The notes under the pieces: generated by a model
What the model was told of the DNA's origin: nothing
Seen by the model: the letters and a program-made list of their open reading frames with translations, nothing else
The model's database searches: none
In this document: piece after piece, positions 7,985 through 17,561 of the stretch
Numbering within the stretch: position 1 is the first letter of the stretch
How the letters are laid out: the number at the start of each line of letters is the position of its first letter
From: JAUXFK01 sp034189035
Lineage (GTDB): Bacteria > Desulfobacterota > UBA8473
Direction: 5' to 3'
Assembly (NCBI GenBank): GCA_034189035.1
Contig: JAXHVA010000015.1
Coordinates: forward strand, 1 to 60,309
Length of the DNA stretch: 60,309 nucleotides
Translations under genes and position numbers: made by a program

Positions 7985-10474
7985 TCAACCGGTTACTATA
8001 TTGATCAACTTGTTAGGGACATATATAATTTTCTTTATCTCTTTCTCGGCCAGGAGTTCCTTTACCCTATCAGAATCTAAGGCCTTCTCTTTTATGTCCT
8101 CCTCACTGCGAGATAAACTCACTGTGATTCTACTCCTCAATTTGCCATTGATCTGTACAACGATGATAATTTCATCCTCTTTGATTAGGTCTTCATCATA
8201 GGCTGGCCATGGAGTCTTGATTATGCTCTCTTTCCCTCCAAGTCGCTCCCACAGTTCCTCACAAATATGCGGTATGATTGGGGAAAGGAGAAGAATTACA
8301 TTCTCTATTGCCCCTCTCAGTACAGAAAGGGATACAGTATCGTTTTGTTTTTCTGCGTCGAATTGGTAAATCGAATTGACAAGTTCCATAACTGCGCTGA
8401 TTGCAGTGTTAAAATGAAACCTCTCTTCAATGTCTTCGGTTACTTTTTTTATGGTTTGATGGTTTTTTCGGTTTAGCTTCTTTAAATCATCAGAAATGAC
8501 CTCTTCTCCAGTGTAAGCAGGGACATCCCATATCTTTTCTATGTTTCCTTCTACCATACGCCAGACTCTATTTAGAAATCGAAAGGCACCTTCTACACCC
8601 TGATCGCTCCAGTCGAGATCTCTTTCCGGGGGAGACGTGAAAAGGATAAACAGTCGGGTTGTATCTGCCCCATATTTATCAATTATATCATTTGGGTCAA
8701 CCACATTCCCCTTAGATTTTGCCATCTTTGCTCCATCTTTTATGACCATTCCCTGCGTAAGAAGACTATCATAAGGTTCTGCTGTCTCTAACAGCCCTAT
8801 ATCCCGTAACACCATAGTGAAGAAGCGGGAGTACAAAAGGTGTAAAATCGCATGTTCAATTCCTCCAATGTATTGATCAACCGGCATCCAGTAATTTACT
8901 GCCATTTTATCGAGGGGCCCTTCGTCGTATCGTGGGCATGTATATCTATCGAAATACCAGGAAGAACAAATGAAGGTGTCGAGAGTGTCAGTCTCTCTTC
9001 TTGCCTTATTTTTACACTGCGGACAATCTGTAATGAGAAAAGATTCTGTTTCAGGCAGTGGAGACCTGCCGTCTTCTTTAATCTCTATATCTAGAGGCAG
9101 TATAACGGGAAGCTGTTCATATGGTACTGGAACAATGCCGCATTTGTCGCAATGAATCATAGGAATCGGCGTTCCCCAATACCTTTGTCTGGAGACACCC
9201 CAGTCCCTGATACGGTAATTAACGGTCCTTTTGCCGATTCCTTTCTCTTCGAGGTGTTTTCCTATTTTATCGAGTGCCTCGTTACTGTTAATTTGATTGA
9301 ATTGCCCTGAATTGATTAAATACCCCTGCTCTTCATAAGCTTCTGTCATAGTATATTCATCTAATGTGCAGTCATAAGGATGAATCACTACTTTTACAGG
9401 GATATTGTATTTTCTGGCAAAATCGAGATCTCTTTGGTCATGAGCAGGAACTGCCATGACTGCGCCAGTGCCGTATTCCATCAAAACAAAATTGGCAATC
9501 CAAATTGGTATCTTCTCGTTTGTCATGGGATTAATAGCGTATCTCCCTGTAAATACACCTTTTTTTTCTGCCTCTTCTGCCGAACGTCTTATCTTATCTT
9601 CCTTGCAAACCGTAGATATAAAATCTGAAACTTCTTTTTTATAGTCTGTAACTTCACACAGTTCTTTAGATAGAGGGTGTTCAGGAGCCAGGCTCATAAA
9701 TGTTGCCCCATAAAGCGTATCCTGCCTTGTCGTAAATATACTGATTATGTGATCAGAATCTGCAACCGGGAAATCCACTAACGCTCCATGGCTTTTGCCA
9801 ATCCAGTTCTTTTGCATTGTTAAGACCTTTTCTGGCCATCCACTTGAGAGCGTATCACATCCCTTGAGGAGTTCTTCAGCATATGCTGTAATCTTCAAAA
9901 ACCACTGCTCCAATTCCTTCTGTGTAACCTCTGTGCTACATCGCCAGCAAAGCCCGGCTTCAACCTGTTCATTGGCCAGGACTGTTTTACACGATTCACA
10001 CCAGTTTACAAAGGACTTTTTCCGATATGCCAGTCCCATATCATACATTTTGAGAAAAAACCATTGGTTCCACTTATAGTACTTTGGATGGCATGAAGCA
10101 ATCTCCCTCTCCCAATCGTAGCTCAATCCCATCCTCTTGAGTTGTTTTCTCATGTAGTCAATATTCGAATACGTCCATTTTGCAGGATGGGTCTTATTTT
10201 GAATGGCAGCATTCTCAGCAGGCATACCGAACGCGTCCCAGCCCATAGGATGAAGCACATTGTATCCTTGCATTATTTTGTATCGAGCAATAACATCACC
10301 GATTGAATAGTTTCTTACATGACCCATATGTATCTTCCCTGAAGGGTATGGAAACATTTCCAGTAGGTAGTATTTTTTTTTATCCGAATCTTCAGTAACA
10401 GAAAATAGCTTCTTATCCTCCCAGAATTTCTGCCATCTATCTTCTATTTTTTTAGGGTTGTATCTTTTTTCCAT
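7985..10474 (-). CDS. leuS: Leucyl-tRNA synthetase
   Basis: This cytoplasmic class I aminoacyl-tRNA synthetase charges tRNA-Leu. The start is set at the ATG at 10474, with GGAGG seven bases upstream, rather than the GTG just before it; this gives 829 residues, close to the bacterial norm. HMGH (about residues 49-52, HIGH signature) and KMAKSKGN in the last third (KMSKS signature) are both present. The editing domain (GTGAVMAVPAHDQRD) is intact, as is the zinc-ribbon-like insertion with paired cysteines. The C-terminal domain ends with YVPNKLINIVTG. It is transcribed alone, convergent to the broken integrase. Confidence 0.98.
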   Translation of the reverse strand: MEKRYNPKKIEDRWQKFWEDKKLFSVTEDSDKKKYYLLEMFPYPSGKIHMGHVRNYSIGDVIARYKIMQGYNVLHPMGWDAFGMPAENAAIQNKTHPAKWTYSNIDYMRKQLKRMGLSYDWEREIASCHPKYYKWNQWFFLKMYDMGLAYRKKSFVNWCESCKTVLANEQVEAGLCWRCSTEVTQKELEQWFLKITAYAEELLKGCDTLSSGWPEKVLTMQKNWIGKSHGALVDFPVADSDHIISIFTTRQDTLYGATFMSLAPEHPLSKELCEVTDYKKEVSDFISTVCKEDKIRRSAEEAEKKGVFTGRYAINPMTNEKIPIWIANFVLMEYGTGAVMAVPAHDQRDLDFARKYNIPVKVVIHPYDCTLDEYTMTEAYEEQGYLINSGQFNQINSNEALDKIGKHLEEKGIGKRTVNYRIRDWGVSRQRYWGTPIPMIHCDKCGIVPVPYEQLPVILPLDIEIKEDGRSPLPETESFLITDCPQCKNKARRETDTLDTFICSSWYFDRYTCPRYDEGPLDKMAVNYWMPVDQYIGGIEHAILHLLYSRFFTMVLRDIGLLETAEPYDSLLTQGMVIKDGAKMAKSKGNVVDPNDIIDKYGADTTRLFILFTSPPERDLDWSDQGVEGAFRFLNRVWRMVEGNIEKIWDVPAYTGEEVISDDLKKLNRKNHQTIKKVTEDIEERFHFNTAISAVMELVNSIYQFDAEKQNDTVSLSVLRGAIENVILLLSPIIPHICEELWERLGGKESIIKTPWPAYDEDLIKEDEIIIVVQINGKLRSRITVSLSRSEEDIKEKALDSDRVKELLAEKEIKKIIYVPNKLINIVTG

Positions 10475-10623
10475 CACATATCCTCCAGAAATAGAGTAGT
10501 TTAAGCATTTTTTATAACACTTTAAGACTGAAAAGGCAAGATAGTGTAGGATTTTAGAAATTTGAGTTGGTAAATTAATATAGTCTTGTTATCATGAGGC
10601 CTCAATTTACCACAGGAGGTCTC

Positions 10624-11270
10624 ATGGCTATTTGTCCAAAATGCAGTTCTGAAAAATGTGTGAAAGATTGCATTGTAAAGGGAAAGCGAAGTTATCGTTG
10701 TAAATTTTGTAATTTCAGACACACCGTTCAACATCACGCGAAAATTCCTGATGTAAAATGGCAACCGCTTGAGATTTACCTCGAAGGACTGGAGTTTCGT
10801 TTTATCAGTCGTTTTTTGAGATGCACCCACCTCGCCGTTTACAATTGGATTAAATCGTTCCGGTGAGGCGATGAATGAGCTTCGCTCCGATTCGAAGCTG
10901 GAGGTTGTGGAGGTTTTCATACTTATATCTCTTCAAAAAAAACTACTGCTGGATATGGATTGCTGTTGATCGACATGGAAAAGGATTCGTCAATTGGATA
11001 TTGGGTGCCTGCGATACGGCAACTGGTAAACAATTGTGAATCTCCCTCCAGGACAAAGAAATCGAACTAGCGATGACTGATTTCTGGAATCCTTATGAGG
11101 ATTTCCTTCCAAACAACAAACACATACAATTGAAAGTAGAAAAATATACAGTTGAAGGCTGCAATAGTTTGTTTCGTCACTTTCTTGCAAGACTGTGAAA
11201 GAAGACTAAATGCTATATTAAAAGCAAAAAAATGCTTCAGTATTCCGTTATGCTCTTAATGATAAAATGA
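10624..11270 (+). pseudogene. IS1-family transposase (InsA/InsB-like), broken
   Basis: The first frame starts at ATG 10624 after CAGGAGG. It reads MAICPKCSSEKCVKDC and YRCKFCNFRHTV, the zinc-finger start of IS1 InsA, then IYLEGLEFRFISRFL, the helix-turn-helix. It stops at about 10866. Other frames continue with WIAVDRHGKGFVNW and ILGACDTATGKQLWESL, then AMTDFWNPYEDFLPNNKH and LFRHFLARL, which are InsB blocks. Several frame changes and stops separate the pieces. Short imperfect inverted repeats lie near 10565-10582 and 11288-11302 and may be the element ends. Confidence 0.7.
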
Positions 11271-11645
11271 AATGAAGGGCTTTTTGCTATAATAAGTTAA
11301 CAAATATTAGAATTTTTATTTAAATGACTATTGACTTAACTTCGAACAAAAGAAATTTCATGTTAATTTTAAGGGAATAGTAATTAATAGAAATTTATTG
11401 AATGCTCCCATCTTTTACTTTTTAAAATCGTGATGTTACTCGTAATGTTTTCGGAGCGAAATCAATAAAAAAATTTTATTTTTTATTGACATGAAAAGCT
11501 TTCACACGTAGAATTTGTAGATATATAGTCTTGGTTCTTGAGAGATGGTTTAATAATGAATTGAAAGGTTAGTTTATTTGGATAAGCGCATTGAGGTAAA
11601 TTTAAATGTAAAAAATAGGATTGTGTTAAATTCGGAGGGGAAAAT
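11271..11645. other. AT-rich intergenic stretch after the IS1 remnant
   Basis: Apart from the possible right end of the IS1-like element (around 11288-11302) and the promoter of the CBS-domain gene, nothing coding or structured stands out. Long A/T runs suggest decayed sequence. Confidence 0.4.
11486..11514 (+). promoter_or_regulatory. Sigma70-type promoter for the CBS-domain gene
   Basis: TTGACA at 11486-11491 and TAGAAT at 11509-11514 with a 17-base spacer, about 130 bases before the start codon. This is one of the best consensus matches in the window. Confidence 0.6.
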
Positions 11646-12257
11646 ATGTACATGCGATATTTTTTAAAGACCGTAATTACCATAACTCCAAAAACAACCC
11701 TTAAAGGTGCACACAATGTGATGACCTTTCATGGTATTCGTCATTTACCGCTTGTTGATAATGGAAAGGTTATGGGGCTTATATCAGAACCGAATTTAAG
11801 AGGGATATTAGATGAAATATCATACCGATCTGACTGCGAAGGTGTATGGAAGACCCCGGTGATTGAATATATGACAAAGGATTATATCGTTGTCTCGCCT
11901 GATGATTACTTGAGGGGTGTTGCAGTAAAATTAATAGAGAACGAGAGTTCTGCGGCGCTTATAATGGATAAGGATGCATTGGTAGGGATTGTTACTATGA
12001 AAGATATGTTTCAGCTCTTGATTCGGATTATGGGCTTTAATGAGCCAGGATTAAGGATACAATTAGAGGATGGAGAGAAGCATTTCAACAAGGCACTTCA
12101 AATATTAATAGACCAGAATAAAAAGATCAAGTCTATTTATTTTTTGCCAAATCCCGAAGGTACAAAATCTTTACACATCCGTTTGGACTCAATAGATGCT
12201 GAAGAAATCGAAAAGGAATTTGGGTCAGAGAATATTATAGTCAAGGTGGAGAAGTAA
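11646..12257 (+). CDS. CBS-domain protein
   Basis: This 203-residue protein carries two CBS motifs. One is the N-terminal segment VITITPKTTLKGAHNVM with HGIRHLPLVDNGKVMGLIS. The second runs from MTKDYIVVSPDDYLRGVAVK through ALIMDKDALVGIVTMKDM. Together they form a Bateman module that usually binds adenosine nucleotides. The last 70 residues resemble an ACT-like regulatory tail (IYFLPNPEGTKSLHIRL). The start is the ATG at 11646 after GGAGG, though the ATG at 11652 is possible. The protein probably senses energy charge or regulates a partner that is not identified here. Confidence 0.8.
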   Translation: MYMRYFLKTVITITPKTTLKGAHNVMTFHGIRHLPLVDNGKVMGLISEPNLRGILDEISYRSDCEGVWKTPVIEYMTKDYIVVSPDDYLRGVAVKLIENESSAALIMDKDALVGIVTMKDMFQLLIRIMGFNEPGLRIQLEDGEKHFNKALQILIDQNKKIKSIYFLPNPEGTKSLHIRLDSIDAEEIEKEFGSENIIVKVEK

Positions 12258-12261
12258 TCTC

Positions 12262-14295
12262 TTAAGAAACATTGTCATAATGGGAAAACTGCATTGAAAA
12301 GGTTGCCCTTCCCTGGCTGGCAGATCTCAGATCAGTTGAATAACCGAACATCTTTTTTAAGGGGATCATGGACTTGATGATTTTTATCTTTGCTTTGGAG
12401 GTTATATTTTCTATCTTCCCACCCCTGGAATTGATTCCCCCAATTATCTCACCCATAAACTCTTCAGGAACGATTATATCAACATCCATAATCGGTTCCA
12501 AAATTAAAGGATCTGCCTTGGCACATCCTTTTTGAAAGGCCATAGACGCGGCAATTCTATATCCGAGTTCAGAGGAGCTCGTTTCATGGAAAGACCCATC
12601 AAAGAGGGTGATACCTATATCAACAACCTGATACCCATTAACCCCACTGATCGCAGATTCTATTATGCTTTCTTCAATAGCAGCTATGTACTCGGTGGGG
12701 ATTGTACCGTCTTTTAAGCCATTCTTAAAAACAATGCCCTGCCCCCTTTCCTGAGGTTCAAGGCGCAACCATAAATGACCGCGATGAAAACGCCCTTCGA
12801 TCTCTTTCTCAAATCTTCCTTCGACCTCAGCAGACTTCCCTATAGCTTCCTTGTATACAACCTGGGGTTTTCCTACATTAACTTCCACGTGAAAATCCCT
12901 GAGCAACCTGTTAACCAATATCTCCAGATGGAGTTCGCCCATTCCTGATATAATTGTCTGCCCTGTTTCTTCATCGGTCTTTACTCTGAAAGTAGGGTCT
13001 TCTTCAGCTAGCTTTTCAAGACCAAAGGGCAGCTTTTCTTCATCATCTTTCGTTCGTGGTTCTATTGCTATAGAGATAACAGGGTCGTATATGTCAACGG
13101 CCTCAAGGAGGATCGGATATGCCTCATCACAAAGGGTATCACCGGTTGTTGTGTACTTTAATCCCATAGCAGCGACAATATCCCCGGCCTTAACCTCTGG
13201 TACCCTTTCTTTCTTATTAGCATGCATCTTTAGGATTCTGGCAACCTTTTCCTTCTTATTCCGTGTTGAATTTAACAATTCGGCTCCGCTATGTAATACG
13301 CCAGAATATACCCTGAAATAAGTCATCTTACGGCCTTGTTCCATCATAATCTTAAAGCACAGTGCAGAAAAAGGCTCATCTTTGTCACATAACCGGCTTT
13401 CTTCTTTTTTGGTTTTAGGATTAATCCCGGAAACAGGAGGGATATCCAAAGGGGACGGGAGAAAATCAACGATTGCGTCTAAGAGGGGTTGTATACCCTT
13501 GTTTCGTAGACCCGCTCCACACATCACAGGGATTAATTGAGAATCAATCGTTGCCCTTCTTATCACGGATTTTATCTCACCCTCAGTAAGCTGCTCTCCA
13601 TCAAGGTATTTTTCCATAAAGAAGTCATCGGTTTCCGCAACAGTCTCTAAAAGCATTTCCCTGTATCTTTGACTGTGATCGAGCATCTCCTTTGGGATTT
13701 CTTTTTCGCTAAAAGTACCTCCCAGGGTCTCATCGTGCCAGAAAATAAACTTCATCCGGATTAAATCGATTATACCTTCGAAGTCTTCTTCTTTTCCAAA
13801 GGGCAGCTGAATGATCAGCGGATAGGCACCCAGTCTGTCTTTCATCATCTCAATCGTTCCCCAAAAATCGGCCCCAATTCTGTCCATTTTATTTACTAAG
13901 ACAAGCCTTGGTACGTGGTATCTATCGGCCTGATGCCATACGGTCTCTGATTGGGGTTCAACACCGCCTACAGCACAAAAAGCTACCACAGCTCCGTCCA
14001 GTATCCTTAGGGATCTTTCTACTTCTATTGTAAAGTCCACATGTCCTGGTGTATCTATAATATGGATTTCTTGGTTTTTCCAGTTACAGGTGGTTACTGC
14101 AGATGTAATAGTGATACCTCTTTCTTGTTCCTGAATCATCCAGTCCATTGTAGCTTCCCCATCATCCACTTCTCCTATTCTGTGAGAACGGCCGGTATAG
14201 TAAAGTATCCTTTCTGTAATCGTTGTCTTTCCAGCATCGATGTGGGCGATTATGCCAATGTTTCTGATTTTAGACAAATTGTTTTTCTTTAACAT
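12262..14295 (-). CDS. fusA: Elongation factor G
   Basis: This 677-residue translational GTPase drives ribosomal translocation. The P-loop AHIDAGKTT is at residues 17-25, followed by DTPGHVDF and NKMDRIGADF. Domain III-V landmarks include GMGELHLEIL and GEIIGGINSRGGKI. The gene is not beside rpsL/rpsG or tuf; it is the third gene of a murI-GerMN-fusA set. It may therefore be a second EF-G copy rather than the str-operon one. Its ATG directly follows the stop codon of the GerMN gene, so translation is probably coupled. Its stop is five bases from the end of the convergent CBS-domain gene. Confidence 0.95.
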   Translation of the reverse strand: MLKKNNLSKIRNIGIIAHIDAGKTTITERILYYTGRSHRIGEVDDGEATMDWMIQEQERGITITSAVTTCNWKNQEIHIIDTPGHVDFTIEVERSLRILDGAVVAFCAVGGVEPQSETVWHQADRYHVPRLVLVNKMDRIGADFWGTIEMMKDRLGAYPLIIQLPFGKEEDFEGIIDLIRMKFIFWHDETLGGTFSEKEIPKEMLDHSQRYREMLLETVAETDDFFMEKYLDGEQLTEGEIKSVIRRATIDSQLIPVMCGAGLRNKGIQPLLDAIVDFLPSPLDIPPVSGINPKTKKEESRLCDKDEPFSALCFKIMMEQGRKMTYFRVYSGVLHSGAELLNSTRNKKEKVARILKMHANKKERVPEVKAGDIVAAMGLKYTTTGDTLCDEAYPILLEAVDIYDPVISIAIEPRTKDDEEKLPFGLEKLAEEDPTFRVKTDEETGQTIISGMGELHLEILVNRLLRDFHVEVNVGKPQVVYKEAIGKSAEVEGRFEKEIEGRFHRGHLWLRLEPQERGQGIVFKNGLKDGTIPTEYIAAIEESIIESAISGVNGYQVVDIGITLFDGSFHETSSSELGYRIAASMAFQKGCAKADPLILEPIMDVDIIVPEEFMGEIIGGINSRGGKIENITSKAKIKIIKSMIPLKKMFGYSTDLRSASQGRATFSMQFSHYDNVS

Positions 14296-14871
14296 CTACT
14301 TTCCAACAATTGTTGTATTTGCAGAAAAAGGGCTGGCAACATAAATATGACCAGCGATTGTCCCAACATTTTTTCCTTCCACTACTATCTGGACCTTTTT
14401 AATTTCTTTGAAATTCAATGTAAGAGTATTTACGATTGAATAGATTGTAAATAGTTCCCCATAACTCCCACCGGGGTGTTTTGAGATCAACTCAGGACTA
14501 AAGTCGACAATGGCAATTCCTTTTGCATTTAAGGAGAGATCTCGTAGTTTAGTCCCATGGGGAATCGTTTTTTTGAGGTTGTTATCGGGGCCCTTAATCA
14601 GCTCCAAAATGACGTATTTTGCTTGGTTTATTAATGTACTGCTTGCTTCTACCTCTCTTTTTTCTATAACTAAGTTTTTACCATTACGATCAGCAAAATA
14701 AAGATTTGCGGAAACTCTGCTGCTCTGTTTGGTTGGGATATGCAGATGGAATTTGTAATAAAAAAAAGAACTCGCTAAAAATGTTATGGTTGCGATGAGA
14801 AAAATGAAGATAATTCCCAATTTAGGCGTACTTTTTCTTGTCTTTCCCTTATTCTTTTTTGACTTTTGCAC
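14296..14871 (-). CDS. Membrane-anchored GerMN-domain protein
   Basis: This 191-residue protein has a Lys-rich N-terminus followed by one membrane segment (about residues 18-38, LGIIFIFLIATITFLASSFF). The rest is extracytoplasmic. The C-terminal 140 residues match the GerMN domain, with ANLYFADRNGKNLVIEKREV, LIKGP, GIAIVDFSPEL and LTLNFKEIKKVQIVVEG. GerMN proteins occur in sporulation and cell-wall contexts, but in non-spore-formers the role is unclear. It sits between murI (peptidoglycan precursor supply) and fusA, ten bases after murI, which supports an envelope link. Confidence 0.8.
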   Translation of the reverse strand: MQKSKKNKGKTRKSTPKLGIIFIFLIATITFLASSFFYYKFHLHIPTKQSSRVSANLYFADRNGKNLVIEKREVEASSTLINQAKYVILELIKGPDNNLKKTIPHGTKLRDLSLNAKGIAIVDFSPELISKHPGGSYGELFTIYSIVNTLTLNFKEIKKVQIVVEGKNVGTIAGHIYVASPFSANTTIVGK

Positions 14872-14880
14872 CCTTTTTCC

Positions 14881-15681
14881 CTATGATATGGATACTTGTT
14901 TAATATCTTGAAGAGCCCTTTCTTTTATAAATCGAATCCCGGCTTTTTCAAACCCTTCAGGGGTATCTGTCACATAAAACTCATGATGAGATGTTGTATC
15001 CGTCAGCTTAAGCAAGTTATTAGTCTTGAGGAGTTCAGTTACTTCAATAGCTGTCTCTTCAGCTGAATCTACCAAAAGGACCTTGTCGCCTATAACCTTT
15101 CTCAATACTTTCTTTAATAGTGGATAATGGGTGCAGCCCAGTATTAAAGTGTCAATATCTGCCCCCTTTAATTGACTAAGATACCTCTTTGCTGTCAAAA
15201 AAACCACATCGTTGTCTATCCATCCTTCTTCAACTAAAGGGACAAATAATGAACACGCCTGGTTTATTACATCGATATTGGGATTTAGTCTTTTAATTGA
15301 GTTTAAATATGCTCCGCTCTTTATTGTCCTCTGTGTCCCGATAACACCCACCCTGTTTTTTCTGGTCGTTCTCACGGCCTTTCTGACTCCAGGCTCGATT
15401 ACCCCGATGATAGGTAAATTGTATTTATTTCGCAAGCAAGGGAGTGCAACAGCAGAGGCAGTATTACAAGCCACAACCAAAAGTTTGATGTTTTTAGCCA
15501 ACAAAAAATCTGAATTTTCTAATGAATACCTGATTACGGTATCGGCTGACCTTATTCCATATGGGACTCTTGCAGTATCTCCTAAGTAAATTGTATCCTC
15601 TTTTGGCAGGAGTTTAATTATCTCGTTGAGTACAGTCAATCCACCAACACCTGAGTCGAAGACCCCTATTGCTCCATTCAT
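14881..15681 (-). CDS. murI: Glutamate racemase
   Basis: This 266-residue enzyme makes D-glutamate for peptidoglycan. IGVFDSGVGGLTVL is the N-terminal signature with the first catalytic acid, VVACNTASAVAL carries the first catalytic Cys, and LILGCTHYPLL the second. The length is normal. It is the first gene of the murI-GerMN-fusA minus-strand operon. Downstream spacing is ten bases. Confidence 0.96.
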   Translation of the reverse strand: MNGAIGVFDSGVGGLTVLNEIIKLLPKEDTIYLGDTARVPYGIRSADTVIRYSLENSDFLLAKNIKLLVVACNTASAVALPCLRNKYNLPIIGVIEPGVRKAVRTTRKNRVGVIGTQRTIKSGAYLNSIKRLNPNIDVINQACSLFVPLVEEGWIDNDVVFLTAKRYLSQLKGADIDTLILGCTHYPLLKKVLRKVIGDKVLLVDSAEETAIEVTELLKTNNLLKLTDTTSHHEFYVTDTPEGFEKAGIRFIKERALQDIKQVSIS

Positions 15682-15806
15682 ACTACACCATATACTGAGC
15701 GTTCAGTTAAAAAAGTCTTTTTGTAACAGTTTCGCTTGATAACCAAAAAATCAGGCGATTAGAGGAATAAACCCTAAACCGCCTTTGATTTTGACCAAAG
15801 ATTTAA

Positions 15807-15948
15807 TTATCTAGTATCCATCCGGTAATGTTCCTTTTGTCTACTCTCTTTGTTGGTCTCATCCGTCCTTGAAGGCCTCGAAGTAGGTTAAATCTTCACA
15901 TTCCTTGAACTTGACAAAATAGCTCATTTATGGATGGAAACTAGATAA
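15807..15948. repeat. MITE-like element with terminal inverted repeats (copy A)
   Basis: The gap 15682-15986 has no gene. Within it, 15811-15830 (CTAGTATCCATCCGGTAATG) is an imperfect inverted copy of 15925-15944, whose reverse complement is CTAGTTTCCATCCATAAATG. The match extends outward to TTATCTAG on both sides. The 142-base element has a short internal motif GAAGTAGGTTA shared with the stretch upstream of nadA. No transposase is encoded, so this looks like a non-autonomous element. Confidence 0.55.
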
Positions 15949-15986
15949 AATTTTTGATAACATAAGATTTCTTTTTTTAGTATGGA

Positions 15987-16823
15987 CTATTTAGATTCTT
16001 TTTTAGCGTGTTTCCAAAATTCGGGTTTCCTCTTTTCGAAGAATGCCTGGTGTGCTTCAGCAGTTGCGGGTTTCATAAAAAAGTCCGGAGAGATCATCTG
16101 CATAATACTGCCATCCGTAAACTTTACATACGTATCAACTGCTTCGAAGCTCTGCTTTATCATTGAAATGGAGTCAGGGACCAGATCCATAATCTCATCG
16201 CACCATTGATCCACCTCATCCTCCAGCTTGGATAAGGGAACAACAGCATTGATCAAGCCCATTTGTAGGGCTTCGTGAGGTGTGTATTTTCGGCATAACA
16301 TCCATATCTCTTTAGCCCTTTTTAGTCCGACCACGTATGCAAGAGACGAGACAAGATGACCATGAATAGGGCTTGCAACTCTTGGTCCATTCTGTCCGAA
16401 TATAGCGTTGTCAGCTGCAATTGTAAAATCGCAATGATAGGCCAGATGGTTGTGACCACCGATGCAATACCCTTTAACAGCAGCAATAACAGGCCTCAAG
16501 GAGTTTTTGACAGCCTCGTCAAAACGTGGCATAAATGTCAAGTCCGCTAACCCCCCTTCTGCTTCCCATTGCATATCACCACCAACTCCAAAATGATCCC
16601 CAATAGAACTGATAATGATTACAGCTACATCCTTATCCAGATTTGCATGCATGATACAGTTTACGATCTCATTCCAGCCTATATTTGTCAGGGCATTCAT
16701 CTTATGTGTACGATTGAATAGTATCCTTACTACTGCCCCTCCCTTTTCACGATATTTTTTTTGGTAAATCATCTCCTTGAGCTCAACTCCAGGAGCTTCT
16801 TCTTCCCATTGTGTCCATGCCAT
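15987..16823 (-). CDS. Enoyl-CoA hydratase/isomerase family protein, BadI/MenB-like
   Basis: This 278-residue crotonase-fold protein has the oxyanion-hole segments GDHFGVGGDM and AAVKGYCIGGHNHLAYHCDF. The stretch FGQNGPRVASPIHGH followed by AKEIWMLCRKYTPHEALQMGL and NAVVPLSKLEDEV resembles naphthoate synthase (MenB) and 2-ketocyclohexanecarboxyl-CoA hydrolase (BadI) more than simple enoyl-CoA hydratases. Such enzymes hydrate or cleave cyclic CoA thioesters. The gene begins two bases after the stop codon of a DsrE-like gene, with its Shine-Dalgarno sequence (AGGAGGG) inside that gene. A role in aromatic or alicyclic acid degradation is plausible but not shown. Confidence 0.7.
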   Translation of the reverse strand: MAWTQWEEEAPGVELKEMIYQKKYREKGGAVVRILFNRTHKMNALTNIGWNEIVNCIMHANLDKDVAVIIISSIGDHFGVGGDMQWEAEGGLADLTFMPRFDEAVKNSLRPVIAAVKGYCIGGHNHLAYHCDFTIAADNAIFGQNGPRVASPIHGHLVSSLAYVVGLKRAKEIWMLCRKYTPHEALQMGLINAVVPLSKLEDEVDQWCDEIMDLVPDSISMIKQSFEAVDTYVKFTDGSIMQMISPDFFMKPATAEAHQAFFEKRKPEFWKHAKKESK

Positions 16824-16825
16824 AT

Positions 16826-17254
16826 CTAAAACCCTCCTATAATCGTTTTTGCTTCTTTTATTTCTTTGAAAAAAGTCGAATAATCGATAATTGTAATCTC
16901 CGAGGGAAGCTTACCCTCTATATCAATTAGTTTTGACCATAAAGGACATGCCATAAGTGAGATACCTGCCTCTTTTGCTGAATTAATCAAACGATAGATA
17001 TCTGTCCATCTTTTGTCTCTCTCGCTTGCTATCTGGATGCCCATTGCTGTTGCGTTTTTTGATACCTTTATCTTGCTATCCCTGTTAGCCAACAAGGGTG
17101 ACCATCGAAAAGACAGTCCGGCAAGAGCCGTTAGAGCCTCTTGAGTAAACAGAACTCCAGCGTCACTTCCATTTTTCTTCGCTTCCATAGCAATGCTTAT
17201 ATTACTCAGAAGTGAGTCTTCAAGCGCATCCCGGCAAATCAATAAAATATCCAT
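16826..17254 (-). CDS. DsrE-like small protein
   Basis: This 142-residue protein resembles the DsrE/DsrF-like fold: an N-terminal beta strand (MDILLICRDALED), an allocation helix (SNISIAMEAKKNGSDAGVLF), then AGISLMACPLWSKL and a C-terminal FFKEIKEAKTIIGGF. The Cys in MACPLW is the position usually used for sulfur transfer in this superfamily, though many relatives are not sulfur carriers. It starts at ATG after GGGGGGAAGAA. It is translationally coupled to the downstream BadI/MenB-like gene, which is an unusual pairing. Confidence 0.6.
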   Translation of the reverse strand: MDILLICRDALEDSLLSNISIAMEAKKNGSDAGVLFTQEALTALAGLSFRWSPLLANRDSKIKVSKNATAMGIQIASERDKRWTDIYRLINSAKEAGISLMACPLWSKLIDIEGKLPSEITIIDYSTFFKEIKEAKTIIGGF

Positions 17255-17561
17255 TTCTTCCCCCCCCTTTATTAAAAATAATTCGTTTCAGTATAGGAAA
17301 GTCGCCTATACGTGTCAAGAGAATAGTCATATAAAATCCTTAATTTTATACACCTACTTTTCAAAGAACCATTTCTATAGATAGTTAAATAAAAGCTCTT
17401 TAGGATATCTTCCAAGTAAGCTTGTGAAAACTTGCGCTATCGTATTATACTTTGAATATAAAGAAAAAGTGTTTGACAATCCAAGAAAAATCGATAAAAT
17501 AATAGGATTACAAATATGTTTTAATTATCAATTAAATTGCTTTTTTATTTAGATTTTTGAT
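17255..17561. promoter_or_regulatory. Divergent intergenic region with promoter for gatB
   Basis: TTGACA at 17473-17478 and TAAAAT at 17495-17500 (16-base spacer) lie about 60 bases before the gatB start. The rest is AT-rich and shows no gene. Confidence 0.5.

Noticed and set aside
10522..10920. 132-codon minus-strand open frame
   Set aside because: It lies antisense to the IS1 InsA-like reading, has no ribosome binding site and no recognisable motif.
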